From Amoebophrya sp. AT5.2 (taxonomy: Eukaryota; Sar; Dinophyceae; Syndiniales; Amoebophryaceae), in NCBI GenBank assembly GCA_005223375.1, contig RXOD01004453.1, positions 1-22,087 on the forward strand: a DNA stretch of 22,087 bases. The letters run 5' to 3'. The notes beneath the pieces were generated by a model that was not told the origin of the DNA, did not search any database, and saw only the letters and a list, made by a program, of their open reading frames with translations. Positions 9,301 to 18,095 of the stretch are shown here, piece after piece (positions within the stretch are counted from its first letter, which is position 1; the number at the start of each line of letters is the position of its first letter). Both the position numbers and the translations under genes were made by a program.

Positions 9301-9534
9301 CTAGTACTGGTCGGTCCGCTCAACTTCGACACGCACACTCTCCTCATTATTCTTTGGAAGAAACTCTGTGGGAAGAATACGATTCACGACACACACAACG
9401 CACTCGCGGGCACACGTTCCCGTCCTCAGAGGATGCTCAAAGGATTTCTGGAAGCTTTCATTTTCATGCTCTCGATACACTTTCTTTGGCACCTGGGCGC
9501 TGCATTCATTCATTGCATCAAGAGTTTCATCCAT
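9301..9534 (-). CDS. Possible small protein, 77 residues (doubtful)
   Basis: An ATG-initiated frame on the same strand as every other gene here, giving MDETLDAMNECSAQVPKKVY at its start. It is hydrophilic with four cysteines and no recognisable motif. The plus strand is also open across this interval (about 91 codons, without an ATG until 9433), so chance openness is a real possibility. It lies just beyond direct-repeat copy B. Confidence 0.18.
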   Translation of the reverse strand: MDETLDAMNECSAQVPKKVYREHENESFQKSFEHPLRTGTCARECVVCVVNRILPTEFLPKNNEESVRVEVERTDQY

Positions 9535-10214
9535 CACAAAAAGGAAGCTCTAGCGTAAGCATTTCCAGGCGGTAGAGGCATGGTTCCAAGAGAGCCAGAG
9601 GAGGATACTTCATTTTTGTACAGTTGCAATACCTCCGCTTGCGAAGCGCGATCCTCCTGCTGGCGCCTCGTACAACATCCTGCAGTAAAAACTAAAACGG
9701 CGCAAGGGCAGAAAAGAACTTAGCGTGGTGTGTAGCGATCTCGCGGACGATGCAAATGACAGACTGCGGTAGCCATCGTCAAAGTGCAGCTCGTCTTATC
9801 AAACGGCGCCAAGTCGCCGAGTTCGTTCATTTTGCGCTAACAATCGCCTTTACGAAAACTCAGCTCTCACATCTCGGGGTCGGGTATTAGAAAAGGGTAG
9901 CTTCGATAAAGATAAAAATATCTGGATCTCCTCGCTGCCCCTCTTGATAAAATTTCAGCCCCCGGCAGTAATCATCAACGGGTGCTTTGACAAAAATTTC
10001 ACAAAAGTTCATGCAACGATAGCTGTGCACACATCGGGATAAATTGGCTTCTCCTCGACCAAATCGTCCTGCTTCTCGAAGCCTCCATAGCCCCCGCCCA
10101 CCCCCCCAAATAACCCCACTATACAGCCACTACTCAGCCACCTCAAATCAACACAGCAGTCCCTGGCACAGAACTCCCTCGCCTCGCCAGCGCATTCTTG
10201 CCCTCCATATCAGC

Positions 10215-11582
10215 TCACAGCCGCACCACGCACCAGAAGAAGCCCACCACCAACAGGGCGGCTGCGTACACGAACAAAATGAAGGGCAGCCACCCCTTCA
10301 AAAACCCCCCCGAGTGCACGTACTTGATCACGCCGTAGGGCCACGCGTTCGTCATCAGAAAATTCGCGTACAGCATCACGAAGTAGTACACCGTGAACAC
10401 GAGCAGAAGCAGCGGCACCCGCTCGAAGTCCAACGCAGAGGTAGTCTCTACTTTAGGCACGTCTTCTACTGCGGGACCACTACTCCTACGCCGACTGAGC
10501 ATGTCGAAGAGGCCTAGCGGGAGCCCCGCCGCATGGTTTAGGATGTCCCGCCACCGCGCGTCGACGCCCATCTTCCGCTTCGTGTTTTCGTAGTATTTTT
10601 GGACCTGCGCGGAGGGGAGGACTAACGCCGCCCAGAGCAGCGTCACCATGGTGCCGAGGGTGGCGACCATGATCGACGCGTCGGTCGCGATGGCATGTAT
10701 CACGGATATAGAGACTGGCGTCACGCTCGTCGCCGTGTACGGGAAGAAGTATAAATAGAACTCGAGCGCGGCGGTCACGAGCAGGTGCCAGGTGAGGACC
10801 CCATTGCCGTGCCGGGTGAGGTACACGAGCGTGCCCAGAACCTTGATGCACTCGCGCTCGGGAGTGCCCTTCCGCGGCACAGAAAGCCGGTTCCGGATGC
10901 CGCCCGCAACCACAAAACACGCCCCGGCGAGACGAATCACAATTTGCCACAGAGGGTTGGCAGACTGGTGCGCGGGTGCAGTGGTGGGTGTCAGAGGTGA
11001 GGCGGAAACTGACGTAATTGCAGTGAGGCTGCTGGGAAGAACTCCGCCGCCCGTCCTCGAGGACTGCACCGCCCGCAGCACGTCGTCGTAGAAGCTGCTG
11101 ATGCTGCTCCTCCCACTGGTAGGTACACCTCCGCCCTCCCACATCCTCGCTCGAAATTCGGTGACATAGTTGCTTCCCGGATCCCCGGCAAGTAGTGGGA
11201 GGATGCTCATCCAGCCGAACATGAAGTAGAGAACCAGGTACCAGCTCCAGCCGTAGATGTCCAGGTGGTACACGTGCGCCCAGTGCGAAGCCGCCTCCTC
11301 GGGGTCGTCGCTCGAGCCGTCATCCTCCTCGGCTTCCTCCAACGGAAGATTATTTTGATTTTCCCCCGCCGATAGTTGTAGTTCCCCCTGCTGGCTCTGC
11401 GGGTCGCGTTTTCGTATTTGGGCCGAGGAGCCTTCGTCGGTTGGGGTCTTCGTCTGACGGTAAGATGAGGAGGCGGTCGTTGCCCGGCTCCACACATGTT
11501 GAGAAGGATCCACGGGAAGCGCTCCGGCCGCCCCGCCGCCGCCGAACTGCAGCCCGGAGCCTTCCGGCGCCGCAAAAAACAT
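10215..11582 (-). CDS. AIG1/FAR-17a-like multi-pass membrane protein
   Basis: 455 residues from ATG at 11582; a longer frame exists but starts at GTG. A hydrophilic, acidic N-terminal extension of about 100 residues precedes six predicted membrane segments near residues 112-131, 213-229, 262-281, 300-322, 388-411 and 430-453. Family cues in AIG1 order are a Thr in LVYLT (Thr256) just before one segment, a segment followed by a charged loop, ILNHAAGLPLGLFDM with His350, and WPYGVIKYV near the last two segments. In characterised AIG1/ADTRP proteins a Thr and a His in these positions form the catalytic pair that hydrolyses fatty acid esters of hydroxy fatty acids. Equivalence here is my inference from motif order. 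The loop between the first two segments is enlarged by about 80 Ser/Gly/Thr-rich residues. Animal homologues are about half this length. Confidence 0.6.
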   Translation of the reverse strand: MFFAAPEGSGLQFGGGGAAGALPVDPSQHVWSRATTASSSYRQTKTPTDEGSSAQIRKRDPQSQQGELQLSAGENQNNLPLEEAEEDDGSSDDPEEAASHWAHVYHLDIYGWSWYLVLYFMFGWMSILPLLAGDPGSNYVTEFRARMWEGGGVPTSGRSSISSFYDDVLRAVQSSRTGGGVLPSSLTAITSVSASPLTPTTAPAHQSANPLWQIVIRLAGACFVVAGGIRNRLSVPRKGTPERECIKVLGTLVYLTRHGNGVLTWHLLVTAALEFYLYFFPYTATSVTPVSISVIHAIATDASIMVATLGTMVTLLWAALVLPSAQVQKYYENTKRKMGVDARWRDILNHAAGLPLGLFDMLSRRRSSGPAVEDVPKVETTSALDFERVPLLLLVFTVYYFVMLYANFLMTNAWPYGVIKYVHSGGFLKGWLPFILFVYAAALLVVGFFWCVVRL

Positions 11583-11620
11583 TCTGCCTATCGATTTTCT
11601 GGCGGTCGAGACAAAAACAA
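11583..11620 (-). promoter_or_regulatory. Possible trans-splice acceptor before the AIG1-like gene
   Basis: Upstream of the ATG the minus strand reads TTGTTTTTGTCTCGACCGCCAG, followed 16 bases later by ATG. A pyrimidine tract ending in AG close to the start codon is what a spliced-leader acceptor would look like. A second candidate, ten T followed by GTAG, lies further upstream at about 11829-11842. Confidence 0.3.
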
Positions 11621-11669
11621 GTTCAAATTTCACTGATGATCGACCAAAATGGTGGCTGAGTAGCGACAC

Positions 11670-12482
11670 TGATTGATCTATGCCAGACCAGTACCGACCG
11701 GTGGCACCAATAAAAGCGATCGAGACTCACTGGTTGTTGTACACTTTGAAATTTCAGCGGCGGGGTGTCGAACCTATGAAGCGTAGAAGTACACTCGATG
11801 AATGTTTACAAACTTTAAGGCACTCACGCTACAAAAAAAAAACACCCGAAGGTGCCGCTACACTATAATGTCAACATCGGATTGGGTATCCAGGCAATGA
11901 GTGGAGGGGGGATCTCACATCATTCTAGGGCATGCACGCGCGCTGTCGTGATCCTGGAAAGCCAATCGAGTTGTTTCGAATCAATTCTGTGGCATGATAC
12001 TTGCTCAAGTCCCCACGAAGACGATACCGAACGTCGTTGTTGTAGAGCTGAAAATCGATACGGATGAATGTCGGTGCTGCGGGAGTTTCAATTCATCAAC
12101 TTGCGACCGTGACACGGAAAGCAGGACACTGGCGGACGTGGATGCGAAAAACGTTCTTCCTTGTCAAGCAACAGGCACGCCACTATACAGAACAGCGACT
12201 GTCTTCTTGCTCGTGAGTCCGAAATATCGATGTCACCCCGACGCTTTTCTCTCGCCACTCTTGTCTGGTCGCCGCTCAAAATCAAAAACGAAAGAACCGA
12301 CGCTCGTTTCGAATGCGATGACACTGGCATATTTATCGAGCCTCCGTCGAAAAAAACAAAACCGATTTACTACTATAACCAACAAAGTCGCGCGAACAAG
12401 TTAGTCTTCCTCTTTGAATCTGTTATTCGACAAATCTATCGGTTTTGGTGGAGTTTTCAGTTTCCCTCCCCACTTTTCAATT
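11670..12482. other. Intergenic stretch of 0.8 kb
   Basis: It holds the upstream region of the AIG1-like gene and the downstream region of the glycosylase gene. It includes a run of ten A (11833-11842, plus strand). Frames at 11994-12404 (+) and 12088-12330 (-) show no motif or codon pattern like the neighbouring genes. I see no supported gene. Confidence 0.5.
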
Positions 12483-13766
12483 TCAAGCTTCCGCTTCTAG
12501 TGCTGCCAATCTTTTGCAAAGATCCTTGTAGGGTCCGTAGCGTTCCTCCCTCGTTAGCACCGCCCTGCCGCTCGTGCTCGGCAGGGCCCAAATTTCGCTC
12601 TCCTTTCCGAACGGCCAATTCAGAAGCTTTCGCGCCGTATCTGCGGGTTGCTTCCCGTATTGAAACTTCGTGCCCGAATAAACCTTCGAGCTCAGACCCC
12701 CCGCTGCAGAGCCGCCCACCTCAAACGACTGCATCACGTCTAAAAACTGCTTCCTCCCCGTGAACGCCACTATCTTTGGTCCCTTGTAATTCGCAAAATC
12801 CTCCTTCGCGAGCTTCTCTCGTGACCGGACGTCACAAACCGGCTCAGCGATGTCGGCGAACAATTGCTTCGACGAGGCTTTCGACGCGGTCTTCTTGGAC
12901 GATCCAGGGGTTCTTGTTGTGCCTGTAGCTGTAGCTCCCCCTGCTTGCTGTGCGACCTTCGCCGACGGCCTAGACACGCTTGCCCGTCCACTACCGCGAG
13001 CCGCGCTCGAGTCGTCCTCTTCCGGCACAAGAACAGGTGGCGTTCCGGAAAAAAAACTTCCCCCGCTTTCCGCGCCCCCGCTTCGGAAAAACTTGTCCGC
13101 ATTCTCCGCATTTCTCACCCGAAAAACGTGGGCCTTCCCCCTCCTGCAGAAATCCGGGTACCACACGTCCGCCAGCAGAGTGGCAGAGAACTCCGTCGCC
13201 TCCGATCCGGGACTCGAGCAGCCCAGGTCGCTCCACCCGATTCTGTACTTCTCGTCGCTCGGGATCCGGTTCTGGACCTTCGCCAGCGCAGCTGCGAAGT
13301 TTTCGTCGACCTCTTGTTTCTCTTCCTCGCTTAACCGCACCAGGCCCGCCTCCACGACGATCTTCCAGAACAGGTTGGACGGGTGCCCGTAGGACACACC
13401 ACTCTCCCAACTCCCCTCCGAGGGGTTGAGGCCCAGAAAAAGCAACCGGAGGGGCAACTCGGGGAAGCAGTCGCAGGGTTTGGACTGCTGGAAATGGCTC
13501 TGGGAAATCGACCGCCAGCGCTCGCGAAACCCGTTCTTGGCCGCTTTCGTGTTTACAAAAGGCTGGCGGGTGTCGACCTTCTCCTCAGATTTTGAGCAGC
13601 TCGAGGCGCTTGCATTTGTCGAGGAGACGTCCTTCTTACGCCGCTTGGCAGCCGCTGACTCGCCGCTTCTTTCCTGCTGCTGCTTTCCTGCAGACAGTCG
13701 TTGTGCTTCGGCCCCCTCGTCCGGTGCTCCGAAAGCGAACTCAGCGAATGGGTCGTCAGACGTCAT
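12483..13766 (-). CDS. Mismatch-specific uracil/thymine DNA glycosylase (MUG/TDG type)
   Basis: 427 residues from the first ATG in frame (MTSDDPFAEF). It removes uracil or thymine from G:U and G:T mismatches in base-excision repair, presumably in the nucleus. Motif 1 reads LLFLGLNPSEGSWESGVSYG at residues 108-127; the Asn (114) matches the catalytic Asn of the family GINPG motif. NLFWKIVVEAGL follows, then GWSDLGCSSPGSEATEF, which aligns with the family GFTNxVxRxTPG segment. KIVAFTGRKQF lies at 331-341 and WALPSTSGRAV at 393-403, the latter corresponding to the DNA-inserting loop. Two disordered additions stand out: a Ser/Lys-rich N-terminus with a KRRKK patch (possible nuclear signal), and about 90 Ser/Ala/Gly-rich residues between the second and third conserved blocks. 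Bacterial MUG is under 200 residues. Confidence 0.88.
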   Translation of the reverse strand: MTSDDPFAEFAFGAPDEGAEAQRLSAGKQQQERSGESAAAKRRKKDVSSTNASASSCSKSEEKVDTRQPFVNTKAAKNGFRERWRSISQSHFQQSKPCDCFPELPLRLLFLGLNPSEGSWESGVSYGHPSNLFWKIVVEAGLVRLSEEEKQEVDENFAAALAKVQNRIPSDEKYRIGWSDLGCSSPGSEATEFSATLLADVWYPDFCRRGKAHVFRVRNAENADKFFRSGGAESGGSFFSGTPPVLVPEEDDSSAARGSGRASVSRPSAKVAQQAGGATATGTTRTPGSSKKTASKASSKQLFADIAEPVCDVRSREKLAKEDFANYKGPKIVAFTGRKQFLDVMQSFEVGGSAAGGLSSKVYSGTKFQYGKQPADTARKLLNWPFGKESEIWALPSTSGRAVLTREERYGPYKDLCKRLAALEAEA

Positions 13767-13805
13767 CGTTCTTTTGGCGCGGCTGAGCTGAAAATAATAA
13801 ATTGA
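13767..13805 (-). promoter_or_regulatory. Possible trans-splice acceptor before the glycosylase gene
   Basis: The minus strand reads CTTCAATTTATTATTTTCAG, followed 21 bases later by the ATG. The T-rich tract and AG are a good acceptor. With no upstream coding exon visible, a spliced-leader acceptor or a 5' UTR intron are the two readings. Confidence 0.4.
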
Positions 13806-13835
13806 AGTACGCGAGAGACGAATTGGCTTTCGCAA

Positions 13836-14342
13836 GAACTACCTCTACGTCCGCTTCTACCTGTGCCGAAAAGAGCGTCAGTGTGGAAAAGCAGGCCTCC
13901 GAATTTTTTTTCGAAGATCGGGACCTCGACCTCACGCTTGCGTAGTGATCGCCGGACCGGGACCACGGAGAGATAGGAGCGAACATGGACATGTCAAAGA
14001 TTTGCCTCAGAACAAAATCTTGTATTGTCTGAAATTCTGTTTTCGCCGAAACTGCGGGCAGAGCCAGAGGTCGTTGATTTTTGCGAATCGCGAACCATTT
14101 CGTCGTCGACCGCAATTCTGCCCAGGAGAGAGAGAGACCACATAAGTACTCCTGCTCACCTCGTCGTCGGCGAACAAAAAAATGGCCGCCATGAAACTGA
14201 TATTACTCCGCAAGAACTGCGTGTGCGTACTTAAGTAGTCACATGTCGACTTCTCCGCGTCCGCGCGAAGCCGAAGCCTCACGCTCATTATATGTGAAGA
14301 ACGCAGGAAGCCGAACTTCGATTGCATTCCAGAATAACTCCT
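13836..14342. other. Intergenic stretch of 0.5 kb
   Basis: It lies between the stop of the TTC38-like gene and the start region of the glycosylase gene. Minus-strand frames at 13756-14115 and 14007-14327 overlap each other and show no recognisable sequence. I see no supported gene. Confidence 0.5.
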
Positions 14343-15719
14343 TCACAGCGTCTCCAGGACTGCTCGTTGCTCCCAGCTGTTCCCCAAGCATGCCCAGTCT
14401 GAATCCCGCAACTTCTCCCGCCAACATACCCCCTGCTCCGCGTCGTGAGATGACAGAATGCCCGCCACCGCATCCGCGATGTCCGCCGCCTGGGTGAGCT
14501 CCGCCCGCTTACCGTTCGCAAAAATCCGCATCTCCGAGCAGAAAATTTTCCTCTCTTCCTCGCTGCCCAATACCCGCACGTACAACACGTCCAAAAGCGG
14601 GTCAACGTTCCTGCAAAACACCGGAGCCAGGTCGGCGGCAAACTTGGAGAGGTGCGAGTGTCGTGTTTCATCGAGCGTAGTGTCATCGAGCAGCCGCCAC
14701 GCCAGCCCTAATGCATTCAGCTGCACCTGGGGGTCTTTCAGCCTCACTTCGTCTCTCGCATCGACGAAGCAACCCCACAGTCTGTCTCGAAACAAACGGT
14801 TTGCTTTCTCCCACTCCTGCGCCTCCACGTACGCCACGCCCAGGTGCCAGAAGAAGTGCGTGTACAGGAAAACGTGCAGCCTCCCTTCGAGCGCGTCTTT
14901 GTCGAGGCATCTTTCCGCGTAGCTTTCGAGGAGGTGTATGATCTGCCTCCACTTCTCGAGTGCTTCTGTTTTTGGTTCGGATGGTTCGTTGGTTCCTTCG
15001 GCCCTCTTCAGCAAAGCCGCGGCGGCCTGATGGTGCAGGTGAATTTCGCTGTGCAGCAGCCACGGATCCTTTTCCACTTGTTTTTCTTCGTAGAAGCGTT
15101 TCCCGTCTTCCACGGCTTTCGCCGAGCCCGCCCAATCGCCAACCTGCTCCAGAGCGAAGGCGTGCATCGCGAACCAGTAGCTACTCTTCCCAGTGTGAGC
15201 AGCGCTTGACGCCGCCAGAATCTTCTCCGGTTTCCCGAGCAGCAGGCCCATGAGTTGGGCCCGCTTGCACGCGAACAGGTCGTTTCGGTGCGTTTTTAGA
15301 ACAGCGAGCCATTTCTCGTACGAGGCTTCCAAATCACCGCCCCGCCAAGCTTTCATCGCGGCCAGGTAGAGGTGCGCGCGAAGGTCCGATCTCGATCTCG
15401 ATTTCGAAGATTCCTCAGATTCCTCTAGAAAACTCGCGAGTAACTCCTCGTCGGCGGGGGAAGAAGAGAGCACGGGACCGCTGCCGGAGGACGTGCGGTA
15501 ATCCAGCTGGAGGGCGAAAAGAAGCGGGTCTGGAGTAGCCGTGGGTGTTTGGTGGCCAACTGGAGGAGGTGCTTCCAAGACCCGGGCCCACACAGCGAAC
15601 GGGCGGTACTCCAGGACGGCAACGAAATAGCTGTTTATCGCGGCCGCGCTGTCCGCAGTTATATCGTAGCCGAACATGTCATTCTGCCGCACCGCGGTGG
15701 TGGTCGTCGTGGAGGCCAT
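14343..15719 (-). CDS. Tetratricopeptide repeat protein 38 (TTC38)-like
   Basis: 458 residues from ATG, matching the family's usual length of about 470. TPR-type helices form superhelical protein-binding surfaces; the biochemical role of TTC38 is not established. The order of family blocks is clear: DITADSAAAINSYFVAVLEY at 19-38, DPLLFALQLDY at 64-74, HLYLAAMKAWRGGDLEASYE at 116-135, RNDLFACKRAQLMGLLLGKP at 145-164, SYWFAMHAFALEQVGDWAGS at 180-199, LLHSEIHLHH at 221-230 and HFFWHLGVAYVEAQEWEKA at 288-306. The C-terminal third is weaker but collinear. A Ser-rich acidic insertion lies at about residues 84-112. A strong acceptor-like sequence (TTGTGATTTTCTGTTCATAG) ends 13 bases before the ATG. 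Confidence 0.85.
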   Translation of the reverse strand: MASTTTTTAVRQNDMFGYDITADSAAAINSYFVAVLEYRPFAVWARVLEAPPPVGHQTPTATPDPLLFALQLDYRTSSGSGPVLSSSPADEELLASFLEESEESSKSRSRSDLRAHLYLAAMKAWRGGDLEASYEKWLAVLKTHRNDLFACKRAQLMGLLLGKPEKILAASSAAHTGKSSYWFAMHAFALEQVGDWAGSAKAVEDGKRFYEEKQVEKDPWLLHSEIHLHHQAAAALLKRAEGTNEPSEPKTEALEKWRQIIHLLESYAERCLDKDALEGRLHVFLYTHFFWHLGVAYVEAQEWEKANRLFRDRLWGCFVDARDEVRLKDPQVQLNALGLAWRLLDDTTLDETRHSHLSKFAADLAPVFCRNVDPLLDVLYVRVLGSEEERKIFCSEMRIFANGKRAELTQAADIADAVAGILSSHDAEQGVCWREKLRDSDWACLGNSWEQRAVLETL

Positions 15720-15755
15720 CGCTATTACTCACCTATGAACAGAAAATCACAATCA
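15720..15755 (-). promoter_or_regulatory. Possible trans-splice acceptor before the TTC38-like gene
   Basis: The minus strand carries a T-rich tract ending in CATAG, 13 bases before the ATG. It resembles the acceptors upstream of the glycosylase and AIG1-like genes. Confidence 0.4.
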
Positions 15756-16053
15756 CCTTTATGAAGATAGCGTCTTAGCGAATCTGCAATCCGACCGGCC
15801 TGTCACTGAAGAAAATGCTTGCATTTATCTAGAAAAAGTAGAACTCCGTCTACCCGTCGTGAAAATGCTTTGGCGAGTCGCTCGCGGGTGGTGTGCCCTC
15901 CCTCGTCTCGACGCACAGGGGAACAGACCCGGCTGGCGGACATCTTCGGTTGAGAACACAACATCCTCGCCGAACGCGATCCCCTACGGGGACTTTTTCC
16001 TTTTTCGACTCGCACTGAATGTGCCGGCGTGCAGCCTACGCGTTGCAAAGTAA
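15720..16053. other. Intergenic stretch of 0.33 kb
   Basis: A minus-strand frame of 84 codons (15803-16057) overlaps the end of the MGCGSSK gene by four bases and has no recognisable sequence. I see nothing else beyond the acceptor-like tract described separately. Confidence 0.45.
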
Positions 16054-16632
16054 TCACGTAAGGAAAACAGCGCTCCCTACTGCGCCGTTTGTGGAAGTAG
16101 CGGCTGTCGTGGCCGACGAAAACACAATGTTGCTCTTCCCGTTTCGGTTGCTGCCTTTATTTGTTCCAGCGATTCCCTTCAGGCTGCCTAACGAGGAAAA
16201 ACTTCCCCCCTCCGCGCGGTGCGCGCCCTGGTACTGGGCCGCGGACGTGGATAGCACCTCTTCTTCCGTTGAGTACACCACGTCGATTACCTCTTCTCCC
16301 GAGTTATTCTGGCTCCCTGGTGAGCCGTATAGCGTGTTGCCGGCTCCGTCGCTACCCCGACCTACTTCATCTCCGCCCGCCGCCGAAGCTGCGGGAGCTG
16401 GGGGGTGACCTCCGCTACTTCTGCCATTAGCGTTTACCCCGTACCGTTCTGCGTAGTACGACGCTGCTGGAGCGGGAGCTGGGGCCGCGCTACTTTCCTT
16501 CACCCTGCTTTCCTTTTTCTCGGAAATGTGCGTGAAGCTCTCGCCGGACGAGGAGGCGGCCTCGAAGGGCTCCACCGTTGTGCTGAAGACAGCAGGCTCG
16601 GCGGCGGCGGCCTTGGAGGAGCCGCAACCCAT
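16054..16632 (-). CDS. Small N-terminally acylated hypothetical protein (MGCGSSK)
   Basis: 192 residues from ATG. The N-terminus MGCGSSK fits N-myristoylation on Gly2 with palmitoylation on Cys3, the dual lipid signal that sends many protist proteins to the plasma membrane or inner membrane complex. The rest is low complexity: Ala/Pro/Ser-rich (APAPAPAASYYAERYG), Gly/Asn-rich, and an acidic block (EEVIDVVYSTEEEVL, about residues 113-127). There are no membrane segments or catalytic motifs. I do not recognise a family. A membrane-tethered scaffold or cytoskeletal adaptor is a guess from architecture only. Confidence 0.72.
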   Translation of the reverse strand: MGCGSSKAAAAEPAVFSTTVEPFEAASSSGESFTHISEKKESRVKESSAAPAPAPAASYYAERYGVNANGRSSGGHPPAPAASAAGGDEVGRGSDGAGNTLYGSPGSQNNSGEEVIDVVYSTEEEVLSTSAAQYQGAHRAEGGSFSSLGSLKGIAGTNKGSNRNGKSNIVFSSATTAATSTNGAVGSAVFLT

Positions 16633-16680
16633 TGAAATTTAATTTGTAATTTGATGAACCAATCGACGATATTTATCGAT

Positions 16681-16703
16681 CCCCGACCCCGGGGGTCTTG
16701 GGG
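16681..16703. repeat. GC-rich inverted repeat
   Basis: GACCCC at 16685-16690 faces GGGGTC at 16692-16697 across one base. The outer C and G runs extend the stem imperfectly. It lies about 50 bases upstream of the MGCGSSK start codon, so it may be transcribed into the leader or lie at the intergenic boundary. Confidence 0.5.
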
Positions 16704-17823
16704 GGTAATAAGAATGAAAGTACAGGAAATGGAAAACTAGTCGTGTCCTCCTCCTCGCGGCTAATCATTCTGGGTCTAGAAGCAATGAGTCAGTGCCAGT
16801 GGATATTGATCTCCATCGATGCTACACGCGTAGTTACATGTAGAAGTAACTCTTCTAGCATGTTGACAGCGCTTTGGCGTTGGTCTCTCGTTCTCTTCCT
16901 CTGCTCGCTCCATCTAAAATTGAGTCCTCAGTCAGCCGCTACGAAACAAACAGCAGCCGCTTCAAGGCCGGTCACAGAAAAAGACGGCGGAGGGAACACT
17001 TTCGATTCTGAGCACTTCCATCGAAGCGATCTCCTGCTGGAATTTAAGCTTGTCTGGATGCATGCTTGGCGTTGCCAATCGTACGGTCACACTGCTACGG
17101 ATCATGGATGCAGACCAGAGAATTTCGATCACCATGTTGATCCTCGACGAAAAACTTTGCGATCTTTTTTGCAACTTTCCCACGTTTTTCCGTCTTCCAG
17201 TTCGGCTGTCAGCACCAAATTTTTATAATGCACAGAGGTAGATGCAGACGCACGATCGAGCAATTGATTGTGCAGCGCTTTGTTCCTCACGAGATGGGTA
17301 CGCGCACGATGAACACGCAGGGACTCCGAACCCGCTGCCAGGGCGCGATCGGAAGCCCAACAATCGCCGTAGGATTCTATCTGGGCCTGCAAGCCTGAGC
17401 ACCAGAGCGGCGCTTTCCTCAAGCACGTCAATTTTCCTGATGAGTTTCGTTCCTCGTGCGTTTGTATGCTGTTTTTTCTGCATCTGTTGTTTTTGCTCAG
17501 CACCTTGTGCTCTAGGGTCCGCTTTCGAATCTGAATCAGAAAACGGCTTTCTGGACGCTGGTGGGCTCTTCTAATATTCGTCGCTTCATCTTGAAAAACA
17601 CGAGCTCCCGATGTACTTTCGGCATTGTGCTCCACTTCATGCTCATGCTTCGGGCCCGCTCACGTGAAGGACTTGAGCACGGTATTTGAGGATGAATTTC
17701 TGGGCATTTATTGTGTAGCTTTGCTTCTTTCAGCTGGTGAAGCGCTACCGAGTAGGATTAACATCCAGGACGACACACTCTCTTAATTACGCAATGCCTC
17801 TGCGCTCAGATCGCAAAGCAAAG

Positions 17824-17932
17824 TGTCTAGCTAGTACAGAACAAAAATAAAAAATAACAGTACAGGAATGTCTAGCTAGTACAGGAATCTCTCTCTCTCT
17901 CTCTCTCTAGTACAGAACAAAAATAAAAAATA
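17824..17932 (+). repeat. Nested short direct repeats with CT microsatellite
   Basis: A 16-base unit, TGTCTAGCTAGTACAG, occurs at 17824-17839 and 17869-17884. A 26-base unit beginning CTAGTACAGAACAAAAATAA occurs at 17831-17856 and 17907-17932. Between the second 16-mer and the second 26-mer lies a (CT)n run at about 17888-17908. This is a compact local duplication in AT-rich intergenic DNA, 160-270 bases downstream of the 585-residue gene's stop. Confidence 0.8.
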
Positions 17933-18095
17933 AAAATGTCTCGGCCCGCCGCCTTGTGCATACACTCCCTCCACATCACATCATCTCCATGCGAACATCC
18001 TTTACTTCTTCTCTCGTGGCCGGACTGTCGGCACATGACAGCGCCCTTCAACAGCAATCCTGCCTCCGCAAAAACAAAACAGCCCTCGCTCAAAC

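Larger units (their letters stand above)
8883..10214. other. Gene-poor stretch of 1.3 kb
   Basis: It contains an AT-rich block (about 9138-9202) with the small inverted repeat TGATA/TATCA, then direct-repeat copy B (9225-9291). A region open on both strands at 9276-9575 follows, then AT-rich and C-rich sequence up to the AIG1-like gene. A CGCTT/AAGCG mini-hairpin lies near 9638. No conserved protein or structured RNA is recognisable. Most of it is probably UTR and spacer. Confidence 0.5.
16633..18095. other. Intergenic stretch of 1.5 kb with repeats, no confident gene
   Basis: Next to the MGCGSSK gene is a GC hairpin (16681-16703). The middle has competing frames on both strands. One plus-strand frame (16860-17228) starts with a signal-peptide-like MLTALWRWSLVLFLCSLHLK, but nothing else supports it. 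Minus-strand frames of up to 168 codons (17129-17635) lack an ATG. Short direct repeats and a CT microsatellite lie at 17824-17932, close to the end of the 585-residue gene. Confidence 0.5.

Noticed and set aside
9276..9575. Plus-strand frames next to direct-repeat copy B
   Set aside because: Three frames are open at once in this interval. None has a convincing start or recognisable sequence, and they would oppose the direction of all supported genes.
11759..11790. TTCGA-type sequence on the minus strand resembling a tRNA T-loop
   Set aside because: The flanking bases do not form a five-base T stem, and no matching acceptor or anticodon arms could be found.
17129..17635. Minus-strand frame of 168 codons on the favoured strand
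   Set aside because: It contains no ATG (it opens at GTG), shows no motif and competes with equally open frames on both strands.
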